64,000 nucleotides of DNA from Porticoccaceae bacterium (GTDB lineage: Bacteria > Pseudomonadota > Gammaproteobacteria > Pseudomonadales > Porticoccaceae): the NCBI GenBank assembly GCA_028822155.1, contig JAPKEJ010000002.1, positions 46,526-110,525 on the forward strand, given 5' to 3'. Below are positions 8,704 through 16,148 of the stretch, in pieces; positions within the stretch are counted from its first letter, which is position 1, and each line of letters begins with the position of its first letter. The position numbers and the translations under genes are program-made. The notes under the pieces are model-generated. The model worked only from the letters and a program-made list of their open reading frames with translations. It was not told the DNA's origin and did not search any database.

Positions 8704-8718
8704 GCACTAAATTAATGC
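8704..8718. promoter_or_regulatory. second candidate NtrC binding site
   Basis: GCACTA-AAT-TAATGC is a near-perfect dyad (five of six arm pairs) that fits the NtrC pattern GCACYA-N3-TRGTGC with one substitution in the right arm. It lies just upstream of the candidate sigma-54 promoter, at about -40 to -54. Confidence 0.35.
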
Positions 8719-8913
8719 ATTTTTTAATTTTTCGGCTCTAATTTCAGCCTCATGCTTAGCCTTTTTGAGAGGTTCAAACTTTAGCGATTTTTATACTTTT
8801 AAATTCACAATGATCACTTTTAGAATATTGAGAACAGGCTCTTTATTTTGAGTTGAGTTAAGATAGTTTTTGGAAGGTTATTTTGTGTCAGCTAAATAAT
8901 GTGGAGTTCACTT

Positions 8914-9471
8914 ATGAAATGGCAGTTAATTCTTGTGACAGTGTTATTAATGAGCCATTCCACGCAGAGTTTGTCGGCCGGCGATGCTTGGGATTGTGAT
9001 AGAGAGCCGGGGGAAAATGCCAGTTGGAGCTGTGTCGCCAATAGTCCGCTATTGGTTGAACCAAAAACGGTGTCTACGCAACCATCGGCGGGTTTAGAAG
9101 AACCTTTGTTAGAAGCTGGTTTGCCAGAGAAAGATTTAAGCTACGACCTTTTAACCAATCCAGCGGCGAGAACTACGGGGCTGCCAGTATGGTTGGGAAA
9201 TATCCCTATAAACCATCATGTTATTCAGTTTGGTGCATTTCTAGATCTTGCTAATGCTAATGTACTAGTAGAGAGTTCTTCTTTAAGTCAGGATCTGAGG
9301 ATTATTCCTTTGCAGTCAAAAGGAGCGATTACCTATGTTGTGGTCAGCGAAAATTCTTTTATGTACAAAGATGGAATGGCGATAGCAGAGACTTTTTTTG
9401 ATAATAATACTGATGTGAGGTTTTGGCTACGCACACCTCAGTCATTAGCTAAACTCGGTATTACTGATTGA
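8914..9471 (+). CDS. exported protein with SPOR-like C-terminal domain, function unknown
   Basis: This 185-residue protein has a signal peptide (about residues 1-22), then a WDC...WSC pair (cysteines near 28 and 40), a low-complexity linker rich in E, P and S, and a C-terminal domain from about residue 103. That domain contains VIQFGAFLDLANANVL, a middle strand LRIIPLQSKG and ITYVVVSENSF, which fits the SPOR fold that binds denuded peptidoglycan. An in-frame ATG 15 bases upstream lacks a ribosome site; GGAG lies 7 bases before this ATG. The gene stands alone between divergent amtB and an unknown membrane protein gene. The SPOR call is moderate because similarity is by pattern only. Confidence 0.65.
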   Translation: MKWQLILVTVLLMSHSTQSLSAGDAWDCDREPGENASWSCVANSPLLVEPKTVSTQPSAGLEEPLLEAGLPEKDLSYDLLTNPAARTTGLPVWLGNIPINHHVIQFGAFLDLANANVLVESSSLSQDLRIIPLQSKGAITYVVVSENSFMYKDGMAIAETFFDNNTDVRFWLRTPQSLAKLGITD

Positions 9472-9706
9472 GCCAATATATACCAATTCGGTTAATCAGC
9501 CAGTAGCAGGTGTATTGGCTATGACATAGTAAAAGTTACTCCGATGAGTGTTTCTCAGATTAATATAGCCCTCGGATAGATCGCTTTGGCCATCATGATA
9601 AGGAAGGCTTAGAAAAGTTAGTTAAAATCTTAGTTTTACACCTCTAAAGGGTTGTTACACTATCGAGCAAAACCTTTAAAATAGTGTAAAAAATACGGAG
9701 CTGAGA

Positions 9707-10555
9707 ATGGTATCTATTGATTCCTCAAAGATGGCGATGCTATACAACGCTTTTAAATACACTGTTTATGCGTTGCTAACCTTCAACATAGTTTTGTTTT
9801 TTCAAGAAGAGCTGCTGGCCACCGAGCAAACCTTTAGTCAGGGCATTAATTTGGTTGATGTTATTCAAGGTTTCGCTGCCACCATTGATACGGCTGCCTG
9901 GGTTTTGTTGTTGCTGTTATTCGAACTGGAAACCTCAGTTTTAGCGGATGACACATTGCGTAAAACTAATGTAAAAGTGACCTTTATTGGCCTGCGAATA
10001 TTTAGCTATGGCTTTGTTGGCTATGCGTTTTATGGCTATTTCAGTAAAATGTTACTCACTTACAATATCTCTCCCTTTGTTGTTGACGATCTTTGCGCAA
10101 TGGTGGGGCAGGGCTATGCCAGTATAGTCACTCTAGATGAATACCCGCTACTAGATACAGATAGCTGCGCAGTTCTGGCCGATCAGGCGCTCTTTAAACT
10201 CAATGGTCAGCAGATATTGGGTAACACCTCTGACTGGGTTGATATCCAATGGTTGGCCTGGTTGGATGTGATTAACTCGGCAACCTGGGTGGCTGTCGTG
10301 GTGATTTTGGAAATCGATGTCTGGCTACAGCTTCGCGGTCGCTTGCAGGGTGGCCTGGTCTCAGTAAGCAAGATAATCAAGATGCTCCTATACAGCATAC
10401 TCTTTATCGCAGCAGCCTACTGGGGTCTGTTGGGCGACTTCCTTGATTTTTGGGATGCCTTTATGTGGCTGGTGGCCTTTGTATTTGTTGAGATGAACTT
10501 ATTCCAGTGGCAGGCAGAAACCAGTGAAGTGATCGCTGAAGACGCCGGTAATTAG
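9707..10555 (+). CDS. uncharacterised multi-pass membrane protein with three W-x7-E repeats
   Basis: I do not recognise the family. The 282-residue product has about six hydrophobic helices. Three of them carry the same pattern, a tryptophan followed seven residues later by a glutamate and then a hydrophobic-acidic/Asn pair: W65...E73, W194...E202 and W254...E262. Each follows a helix with a lysine and several Tyr/Gly, so the protein looks like three copies of a two-helix unit. A polar loop between the second and third units (about 125-180) has cysteines C130 and C154. CGGAG precedes the ATG. It is convergent with the thioesterase gene and probably monocistronic. Confidence 0.75.
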   Translation: MVSIDSSKMAMLYNAFKYTVYALLTFNIVLFFQEELLATEQTFSQGINLVDVIQGFAATIDTAAWVLLLLLFELETSVLADDTLRKTNVKVTFIGLRIFSYGFVGYAFYGYFSKMLLTYNISPFVVDDLCAMVGQGYASIVTLDEYPLLDTDSCAVLADQALFKLNGQQILGNTSDWVDIQWLAWLDVINSATWVAVVVILEIDVWLQLRGRLQGGLVSVSKIIKMLLYSILFIAAAYWGLLGDFLDFWDAFMWLVAFVFVEMNLFQWQAETSEVIAEDAGN

Positions 10556-10561
10556 CGCCGG

Positions 10562-10990
10562 TTAGTTAGGGACTATGGCCATTATCAGCTTCGCAATGCA
10601 GGTCAGCTTACCTTGATCATTGGTCAGTCGAATTTCCCAAACATGAGAACGCCTGCCTAAATGAATTGGTCGCGCTGTGCCTCGAACTAAGCCTGCGGAG
10701 ACCGGCCGTAAATGGGTTGCACTGACTTCTTGGCCGAGACAGCGAGTAGTGGCCATATCAATAACGTGAGCACAAGCAATACTGCCGAGACTTTCTGCTA
10801 AGACTACATTGGCACCGCCATGAACAATACCATACGGTTGAAATGTTCTAGCATCAGCAGGCATTGTGCCACTGAGATAATCATCTCCGACCTCTGTAAT
10901 TTGAATACCGAGATGCTCGTCAATAGTGCCCTTATTCATAGAGCCGTTGATTAAGTTAAGATCAGGCTTCTGGTGCCAAATACTGCTCAT
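10562..10990 (-). CDS. hotdog-fold acyl-CoA thioesterase, MenI/YdiI family
   Basis: This 142-residue thioesterase is clearly collinear with E. coli YdiI (MenI): LGIQITEVGDDYLSGTMP, then the hotdog helix HGGANVVLAESLGS, whose glutamate is the catalytic residue, then HLRPVSAGLVRGTARPIHLGRRSHVWEI. In E. coli MenI hydrolyses 1,4-dihydroxy-2-naphthoyl-CoA, but related enzymes act on other aromatic or acyl-CoA esters. No menaquinone genes are seen in the window, so the substrate is open. It lies downstream of ettA on the same strand with about 30 bases between them and could be cotranscribed. Confidence 0.85.
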   Translation of the reverse strand: MSSIWHQKPDLNLINGSMNKGTIDEHLGIQITEVGDDYLSGTMPADARTFQPYGIVHGGANVVLAESLGSIACAHVIDMATTRCLGQEVSATHLRPVSAGLVRGTARPIHLGRRSHVWEIRLTNDQGKLTCIAKLIMAIVPN

Positions 10991-11020
10991 ATATAGTCCT
11001 TTTTATTCTATTCTTTTCGA

Positions 11021-12685
11021 TTAGGTTTTTAGTCGCTTGTGTTTGACTCTTGTGGGCTGAGCATTGTCACCCTTTCGCTTAATAAAGTCCTCATGGTATT
11101 CGCTATAACCACCCTCGAAGAGGACGATTTCACTGTTATCTTCGTAAGCCAAAGTGTGAGTGGCAATACGATCTAAAAACCAGCGATCGTGAGAAATAAC
11201 CAGTACACAACCTGGGAAAGACAGGATTGCTTCTTCTAGTGCGCGCAACGTTTCTATATCAAGGTCATTAGATGGTTCATCTAGAAGTAAGACGTTAGCG
11301 CCTTGTTTTAGGGTGTTAGCTAGATGCAAGCGACCGCGTTCGCCCCCCGATAATTGGCCAACACGCTTTTGCTGATCACTGCCTCTAAAGTTAAAGCGGC
11401 CAGCATAGGCTCTTGAAGAAACCTCATAGTTACCAATTTTTAAAATATCGTGACCGCCCGAGATAGCCTCCCATACGGTATGACTGTCATCAAGAGAGTC
11501 GCGGCTCTGTTCTACGTAGGCCACCTTTACCGATTCCCCTAGACTGATGGAGCCGCTATCGGGCTTTTCAGTTCCAGCGATCATTCTGAACAAGGTTGAT
11601 TTACCAGCTCCATTGCCGCCGATGATGCCGACGACTGCGCCTTTAGGAATGGATAATGAAAGTTGATCGATGAGTAGTTCTTGACCAAATCCTTTGCTAA
11701 CCTTATCAAGGACAATGACTTTATCGCCCAGACGTTCCCCAGGGGCGATATAAATTTCGTTGGTTTCATTGCGTGATTGAAATTCTTGGGAGTTCAGTTC
11801 GTCAAAGCGTGCGATTCGCGCTTTATTCTTCGCCTGCCGTCCTTTTGGATTTTGTCTAACCCACTCTAATTCTTGTTTAATTGCTTTTTGACGTGAGACT
11901 TCTTGTTTAGACTCTGTCTGTAAACGTCTATTTTTTCCCTCCAGCCAGGCAGAATAATTACCTTCATAGGGAATCCCGTGACCACGGTCAAGTTCCAATA
12001 TCCAACCGGCAACATTATCTAAAAAGTATCTATCGTGTGTTACCGCTACAACAGTTCCGGAATATTCCTCCAAAAACTTCTCCAACCAAAACACCGAGTC
12101 TGCATCCAAGTGGTTAGTTGGCTCATCAAGCAATAGCATGTCGGGACGAGAAAGTAGCAGTCTACAGAGTGCGACTCGTCGTTTTTCACCACCTGATAGG
12201 GAGGTAACATCGGCATCCCAAGGAGGTAATCTAAGGGCATCAGCCGCTATATCAAGGGAGTGATCAAGGTTGTGAGCATCCCAAGATTCGATAATTTCCT
12301 CAAGTTCACCCTGTTTTTTGGCTAAAAGGTCAAAATTGGCATCCGATTCCGCATAATCTAAATAGACTTGATCTAGGTCTCTTAAAGCATCAACGGCTTC
12401 TCTTATGCCGTCTTCGACGTTTCCGCGTACATCTTTCTCTGGATCAAGTAGAGGCTCTTGAGCTAAATAACCAATTTTAATGCCAGGCATTGGCCGTGCT
12501 TCGCCTTGTATATCAGTATCGAGCGCAGCCATTATTTTGAGTAAGGTCGATTTCCCAGAGCCATTAAGTCCTAAAACACCTATTTTAGCGCCTGGGAAGA
12601 AGGATAAAGAAATATCCTTAAGGATTTCTCGCTTGGGCGGAACGATTTTGCTCACTTTATTCATTGTGAAAACGTATTGTGCCAT
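11021..12685 (-). CDS. ettA: energy-dependent translational throttle protein EttA (ABC-F ATPase)
   Basis: EttA binds the ribosomal E site and gates the first peptide bond according to ADP/ATP levels. The 554-residue protein has the EttA start (MAQYVFTMNKVSKIVPPKR), Walker A GLNGSGKST, signature LSGGEKRRVALCRLL, Walker B MLLLDEPTNHLDA, an arm insertion, a basic inter-domain linker (QNPKGRQAKNKARIARF region), then a second cassette with GGNGAGKST, LSGGERGRLHLAN and LLLDEPSNDLD. There is no Shine-Dalgarno sequence. Instead the ATG is directly preceded by a run of eight C on the coding strand (G8 at 12686-12693 on the plus strand). Confidence 0.95.
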   Translation of the reverse strand: MAQYVFTMNKVSKIVPPKREILKDISLSFFPGAKIGVLGLNGSGKSTLLKIMAALDTDIQGEARPMPGIKIGYLAQEPLLDPEKDVRGNVEDGIREAVDALRDLDQVYLDYAESDANFDLLAKKQGELEEIIESWDAHNLDHSLDIAADALRLPPWDADVTSLSGGEKRRVALCRLLLSRPDMLLLDEPTNHLDADSVFWLEKFLEEYSGTVVAVTHDRYFLDNVAGWILELDRGHGIPYEGNYSAWLEGKNRRLQTESKQEVSRQKAIKQELEWVRQNPKGRQAKNKARIARFDELNSQEFQSRNETNEIYIAPGERLGDKVIVLDKVSKGFGQELLIDQLSLSIPKGAVVGIIGGNGAGKSTLFRMIAGTEKPDSGSISLGESVKVAYVEQSRDSLDDSHTVWEAISGGHDILKIGNYEVSSRAYAGRFNFRGSDQQKRVGQLSGGERGRLHLANTLKQGANVLLLDEPSNDLDIETLRALEEAILSFPGCVLVISHDRWFLDRIATHTLAYEDNSEIVLFEGGYSEYHEDFIKRKGDNAQPTRVKHKRLKT

Positions 12686-12870
12686 GGGGGGGGTTGACTC
12701 ATTTTAGGGGAGTAAAGCCTAGCAATAGGGCATATTTGCTGGGGCTGTGGGCGACCATTCTAACGGAAACCAGGCGCTCTGAGAATCAGATTTAGTAAAA
12801 AAAACCGCTAAAAACAACTGAAAAATATGGAAATATGAATAGAAATCAATGTATTACAGGGTTTCATTTC

Positions 12871-12900
12871 TTGCTCGTAACGTGATATGTTCCATATGTT
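12871..12900 (+). promoter_or_regulatory. possible sigma-70 promoter for the small hydrophobic gene cluster
   Basis: TTGCTC (12871-12876) and TATGTT (12895-12900) are separated by 18 bases and lie about 68 bases upstream of the first small gene. Both hexamers deviate from consensus, so this is only a plausible candidate. The rest of the gap between ettA and this point is A-rich and shows no gene. Confidence 0.3.
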
Positions 12901-12967
12901 TGCTGGTATACACACCATGCAATCAGCAATTTAATCAACTAAAATTAAAGAAAAGGGGTAACAAGAA

Positions 12968-13174
12968 ATGGATAAATTAAGCGCAATGGTAGGTCAATTA
13001 ACTAGTCTTACAGTGTCTCTGATTGTTTTGGGTGTGGCAGCTGGTGTTGTTTTTGGCGACGTTCCTTTCGTTGGAGCAGTATTAGGAAATGCAGTGGACT
13101 TAGTAACTCAGCTAGGTGATGCAGGCTTAGTAGGATTGCTTGTTGCTGGATGGCTGATGTCTAACGCTGACTAG
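12968..13174 (+). CDS. small hydrophobic protein 1 of a three-gene paralogous cluster
   Basis: I do not recognise this family. It encodes 68 residues: a short polar start, a first hydrophobic helix (about 10-30), a turn module DVPFVGAVLGN (31-41), then LGDAGL (49-54) leading into a second hydrophobic helix (52-64) and the polar end SNAD. This two-helix hairpin is collinear without gaps with the next gene. A strong ribosome site (AAAAGGGG) precedes the ATG, and a Rho-independent terminator follows the gene, which suggests a discrete and possibly abundant transcript. No cleavable signal peptide is evident, so it is probably an integral membrane protein. Confidence 0.75.
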   Translation: MDKLSAMVGQLTSLTVSLIVLGVAAGVVFGDVPFVGAVLGNAVDLVTQLGDAGLVGLLVAGWLMSNAD

Positions 13175-13195
13175 TTTTATAGTAGTTAAGTGAAA

Positions 13196-13217
13196 GGGGC
13201 TCTTAGAGTCCCTTTTT
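13196..13217 (+). terminator. Rho-independent terminator after small hydrophobic gene 1
   Basis: A 7-bp stem (GGGGCTC at 13196-13202 with GAGTCCC at 13206-13212, one G-U pair) with a 3-base loop is followed by five T at 13213-13217. It lies 21 bases past the stop codon. Confidence 0.85.
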
Positions 13218-13242
13218 CCCTAAAGTTTAAAGGGGTCGCATC

Positions 13243-13467
13243 ATGTATAAAATGTTTGAAAAGATAAAAAAACAATTGTGGGGAGTAGCTGAGATTTTAG
13301 CCGCAGTGCTTGCCGTTGCGGTTCTTATATCTGGTTTGTTCGGGCCCGATGTACCATTTTTCGGCGGTATCATGGCAAACGTCCAAGGCGTTATTGACGC
13401 GCTAGGTTCAGCAGGGCTAGGTGTGATCGTAGCCGTAATGCTTCTAACCAATATTTGGAAACGTTAA
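13243..13467 (+). CDS. small hydrophobic protein 2 of a three-gene paralogous cluster
   Basis: This unrecognised 74-residue protein has an amphipathic, lysine-rich start (residues 1-12), a hydrophobic helix (15-34), DVPFFGGIMAN (36-46), LGSAGL (54-59), a second hydrophobic helix (57-69) and a basic end NIWKR. It is paralogous to gene 1: DVPF-x-G, the Asn ten residues after the Asp, and LG-x-AGL eighteen residues after the Asp occur at identical spacing. AGGGG lies 7 bases before the ATG. It has its own terminator at 13477-13502, so both genes can be expressed independently. Confidence 0.75.
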   Translation: MYKMFEKIKKQLWGVAEILAAVLAVAVLISGLFGPDVPFFGGIMANVQGVIDALGSAGLGVIVAVMLLTNIWKR

Positions 13468-13476
13468 TAATTAAGG

Positions 13477-13502
13477 AAGGCGTCTTTAAAGATGCCTTTT
13501 TT
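13477..13502 (+). terminator. Rho-independent terminator after small hydrophobic gene 2
   Basis: AAGGCGTCT (13477-13485) pairs with AGATGCCTT (13490-13498) with one G-U pair and a TTAA loop; the T run continues to 13502. It begins 9 bases past the stop codon. Confidence 0.85.
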
Positions 13503-13765
13503 GCTTAAAGCACAATTCTCCCAGAGCTCTAGTTAACTCATCGTCCATATTTTCTGCAAAGATTATCGCCTTTACTAATAGTTTAATATAATTAGGTATG
13601 GCACAACCTCGTGCTATCGAAAAAATTATTTGCTAATTTCCCTTTTAGTCTGTCAAAAGTCCTTTCAAGTTGAGGCTGATGGTCTTTGTTCCTTAAAACT
13701 ATGGTCGCACCTTTATAAGGTGTCTCTCTTGCAAAATGGCCATTTAGAGCTAATATAATATAACA
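13486..13765 (-). pseudogene. possible frameshifted remnant of an unidentified protein gene, antisense
   Basis: The roughly 320-base gap between small genes 2 and 3 is not empty on the minus strand. One frame reads protein-like from about 13765 to the run of six A at 13620-13625 (for example LERTFDRLKGKLANNF). The next frame continues from there (IPNYIKLLVKAIIF, AENMDDELTRALGEL) to a TAA at 13486-13488. Removing one base of the homopolymer would join them into an open frame of about 90 codons. No start codon is seen and I cannot name a family, so this is weak evidence for a decayed gene; chance openness in AT-rich DNA is the alternative. Confidence 0.25.
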
Positions 13766-13787
13766 ACAATAAAATAGAGGTATTAAA

Positions 13788-14105
13788 ATGAGTCCATTAA
13801 AAATAGTAAGACTATTAGTATTAGCGGTAGCTGTTATCGGAGCCTTTGTGGCGATTCCAGAAGTAGGGTTGGTGCATGTGATCCTAGGCCTAGCGATGGG
13901 TGTGATGAGTGATCAGGCGAATAAAGACAACAGAATGTTCTTTTTAGTGGTTGCTGTAGCGCTGACGGCTGTATCTGGCGCAGCAGGCGGCCTTCCTGTT
14001 ATCGGTGGACACATCAGTGCCATTATGGGTAATTTCAGTGTAATGGTTAATGCCGCTGCTCTTGGAATAATTTTGATGGTGATTAAGGATCGTGTGACTG
14101 AGTAG
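13788..14105 (+). CDS. small hydrophobic protein 3, longer member of the cluster
   Basis: This unrecognised 105-residue protein has about four short hydrophobic helices: 7-24, 27-41, 50-66 and 84-99, with a charged stretch SDQANKDNRM (41-50) in the middle. Its second half contains LPVIGGHISAIMGN (69-82), the same module as in genes 1 and 2 (P-x-x-G then A-x-x-x-N) with four residues inserted. The first half has a similar IPEVG (23-27), so the protein may be an internal duplication. GAGGT lies 7 bases before the ATG. A strong terminator follows. Confidence 0.75.
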   Translation: MSPLKIVRLLVLAVAVIGAFVAIPEVGLVHVILGLAMGVMSDQANKDNRMFFLVVAVALTAVSGAAGGLPVIGGHISAIMGNFSVMVNAAALGIILMVIKDRVTE

Positions 14106-14125
14106 TAAATAGCGGTTACTAATCT

Positions 14126-14157
14126 AAAAAGGCCCGATAATTAGTCGGGCCTTTTTT
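14126..14157. terminator. bidirectional Rho-independent terminator
   Basis: AAAAAGGCCCGA (14126-14137) pairs with TCGGGCCTTTTT (14145-14156), with a T run to 14157 on the plus strand and the matching T run on the minus strand. It separates small gene 3 from the convergent saccharopine dehydrogenase-like gene and can serve both. Confidence 0.9.
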
Positions 14158-14183
14158 ATAAGCATTCCCTTTTAGATCGCCTG

Positions 14184-15413
14184 TTACTCAACTTCAAAAG
14201 TCATACCTGCATGCTTTGTTAGACGGTCTATTAGTTTGTCCCCCATAGCCGTTGCTGGTGTCCAAAACCCACCTAATTTCTCTTCTTCAGTGAAATCGAA
14301 CGCTAAGGACAAACCCGCCTGAGCAAGCATTTTGGCGGTGCAGCCATAGCCAGGATCTCTGTCGCCTGTTACCCGTATCTGCAACTTTTCTCCATTAGTG
14401 TTCTTTCCTAGTAGGCTGACATCAAAGTAACCCGCTAATTGGGCTGCAGGGCTGGGCCCCTCGCCTGGTTTGGGTAGTACAAAGCGCTGCATAAATTTGC
14501 GAATTGGTAAAACCACGACGCTGAATGCAAAGAAGCCGAGACCAAGAGTCAGGCCTAATGCGGAAAGTCGGCCCTTGATGCCGATGCCGGTAACCATTTG
14601 TTCTCGATAGAGAAACTTAGTTCCATAGGGCAACTGGAGCAACATATTTGAACGCAAAACGACGCGAGCATTGATCGCTTCCATAATAAAAGGGGCTACC
14701 CAGCGTTGGATATCTTGGTCGAAAAATGGACCTTTAATACTGATCTGTGAATGCTTAAGATCAGTCTTTTCTGGGCAGAGAATATAGGGGTTATTCATTT
14801 CTTTACGCAGGACGGGGTCGTCGATTGCAGCTTTAACCGCTTCAATCATGCTTGCAAGAGTGCCTCCGGATGCTCCTCCCTTCATGGCGTTAACTGAAAG
14901 TTTCACATCATCGAAAAACAGACCAAAGCGTTGCTTGGCTTTTTGCTGTAAAAAATGAACACCTAGATCGGACGGAATCGAATCGAATCCGCAGCAGCTG
15001 ACAAGCCGTGCGCCAGACTGTTTTGCTGACTCAGCATATTTAACAATCATTTTCTTTATCCAGTAGGCTTCTCCGCAGAGGTCGCAGTAGTCGGTGCCAT
15101 TTTCTGCACAGGCTTTAACCAAGGGTTCACCATAGAGAGCGTAGGGCCCAACCGTAGTGACTATAACGCGAGTTGACTGGCACATTGCGGCTAAGGTCTC
15201 TCCGTCGGCCGCATCGGCAATAATAACCGGTAGTTCTGTGGCTGCAGTGCCAAGAGATTCTTTGAGCTGCTTCAGCTTCGATGCAGATCTTCCAGCAATA
15301 GCCCAACGAACGTCATTGTTAACACCAACATGCTCAACTAGATAGTGAGTTAGTATTTGGCCAACAAAACTACTGGCGCCGTAAATAATTAAATCAAACG
15401 ATTTAGTTGTCAT
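14184..15413 (-). CDS. saccharopine dehydrogenase-like / trans-acting enoyl reductase family protein
   Basis: This 409-residue protein starts with a Rossmann dinucleotide-binding fold: IIYGASSFVGQILTHYL (residues about 9-25), then AGRSASKLKQL and VIVTTVGPYALYGEPLVKAC. CDLCGEAYWIKKMI and RLVSCCGFDSIPSDLGV are typical of the family that includes mycobacterial trans-acting enoyl reductases and eukaryotic SCCPDH. A hydrophobic stretch near residues 290-310 may touch the membrane. No true lysine-biosynthesis context exists, so a lipid-related NAD(P)H oxidoreductase is more likely than saccharopine dehydrogenase. Substrate unknown. Monocistronic, ending at a shared bidirectional terminator. Confidence 0.85.
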   Translation of the reverse strand: MTTKSFDLIIYGASSFVGQILTHYLVEHVGVNNDVRWAIAGRSASKLKQLKESLGTAATELPVIIADAADGETLAAMCQSTRVIVTTVGPYALYGEPLVKACAENGTDYCDLCGEAYWIKKMIVKYAESAKQSGARLVSCCGFDSIPSDLGVHFLQQKAKQRFGLFFDDVKLSVNAMKGGASGGTLASMIEAVKAAIDDPVLRKEMNNPYILCPEKTDLKHSQISIKGPFFDQDIQRWVAPFIMEAINARVVLRSNMLLQLPYGTKFLYREQMVTGIGIKGRLSALGLTLGLGFFAFSVVVLPIRKFMQRFVLPKPGEGPSPAAQLAGYFDVSLLGKNTNGEKLQIRVTGDRDPGYGCTAKMLAQAGLSLAFDFTEEEKLGGFWTPATAMGDKLIDRLTKHAGMTFEVE

Positions 15414-15479
15414 TGTTAGTATGTTTTCCCAATCTGCTGTTTTATAGTTGTTATCTTACTAAGTAATGCGCTCAATTCA

Positions 15480-16148
15480 ATGCTAGTTAATGACTTACCA
15501 GTTTTTTATTCATTTCGCCGCTGTCCCTATGCTATTCGAGCTAGAATGGTAATTAATCACAGCGGGATACCCGTGGAGTTGAGAGAAGTCCTATTATCAA
15601 ATAAACCCAATGCTATGTTGGCAGCCTCATCAAAGGGTACCGTCCCTGTTCTGGTGTTACCCGATGGCACTGTGTTGGATGAAAGTTTGGATATTATCAA
15701 CTGGGCGTTGGATCAGAAAACTCATGATTTAAATACATTGGAGTTCAGCCTTTGTGCCCAGATCTCTGAGGCCGGGGAAGGTCTAATTAAAGTTAACGAT
15801 GGAGTGTTTAAGAAGGCGCTGGATGGCTATAAATACTGGCAGGGATTTACTGAGAAATCTCAACAACAGCATCGGTCTGAGGGTGAGCTTTTTTTACAAC
15901 AGCTAGAAACCTTACTTCAATTGCATCAATTTTTACTGGGCGACCAGCCAAGCTTGGTCGATATAGCAATCTTTCCTTTTATAAGACAGTTCGCGTTTGT
16001 TGATAAAGACTGGTTTGACCAAAGTTGTTATCCCTTACTGCAACATTGGTTGCAGCACTTTCTTGATTCTGAGCTCTTTCTGCAAGTGATGACTAAGTAT
16101 CCAGTGTGGGATGAAAGCAAAGAGACTAAAAACTTAGTCAATCATTAG
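15480..16148 (+). CDS. glutathione S-transferase family protein (glutaredoxin-like CPYA)
   Basis: This 222-residue protein has an N-terminal thioredoxin-like domain with RRCPYAIRARM (catalytic cysteine about residue 15), the cis-proline region GTVPVLVLPDG and the ES motif LDESLDIINW, then an all-helical GST C-terminal domain with LGDQPSLVDIAIFPFIRQF. The CPYA motif resembles glutaredoxin-2-like or omega-class GSTs, which act as thiol transferases. It starts 66 bases from the divergent reductase gene. The ribosome site is weak. Physiological substrate is not predictable. Confidence 0.85.
   Translation: MLVNDLPVFYSFRRCPYAIRARMVINHSGIPVELREVLLSNKPNAMLAASSKGTVPVLVLPDGTVLDESLDIINWALDQKTHDLNTLEFSLCAQISEAGEGLIKVNDGVFKKALDGYKYWQGFTEKSQQQHRSEGELFLQQLETLLQLHQFLLGDQPSLVDIAIFPFIRQFAFVDKDWFDQSCYPLLQHWLQHFLDSELFLQVMTKYPVWDESKETKNLVNH

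Noticed and set aside
9471..9520. Long-range inverted repeat AGCCAATA...TATTGGCT after the SPOR-like gene
   Set aside because: The loop is about 30 bases and no T run follows; probably chance.
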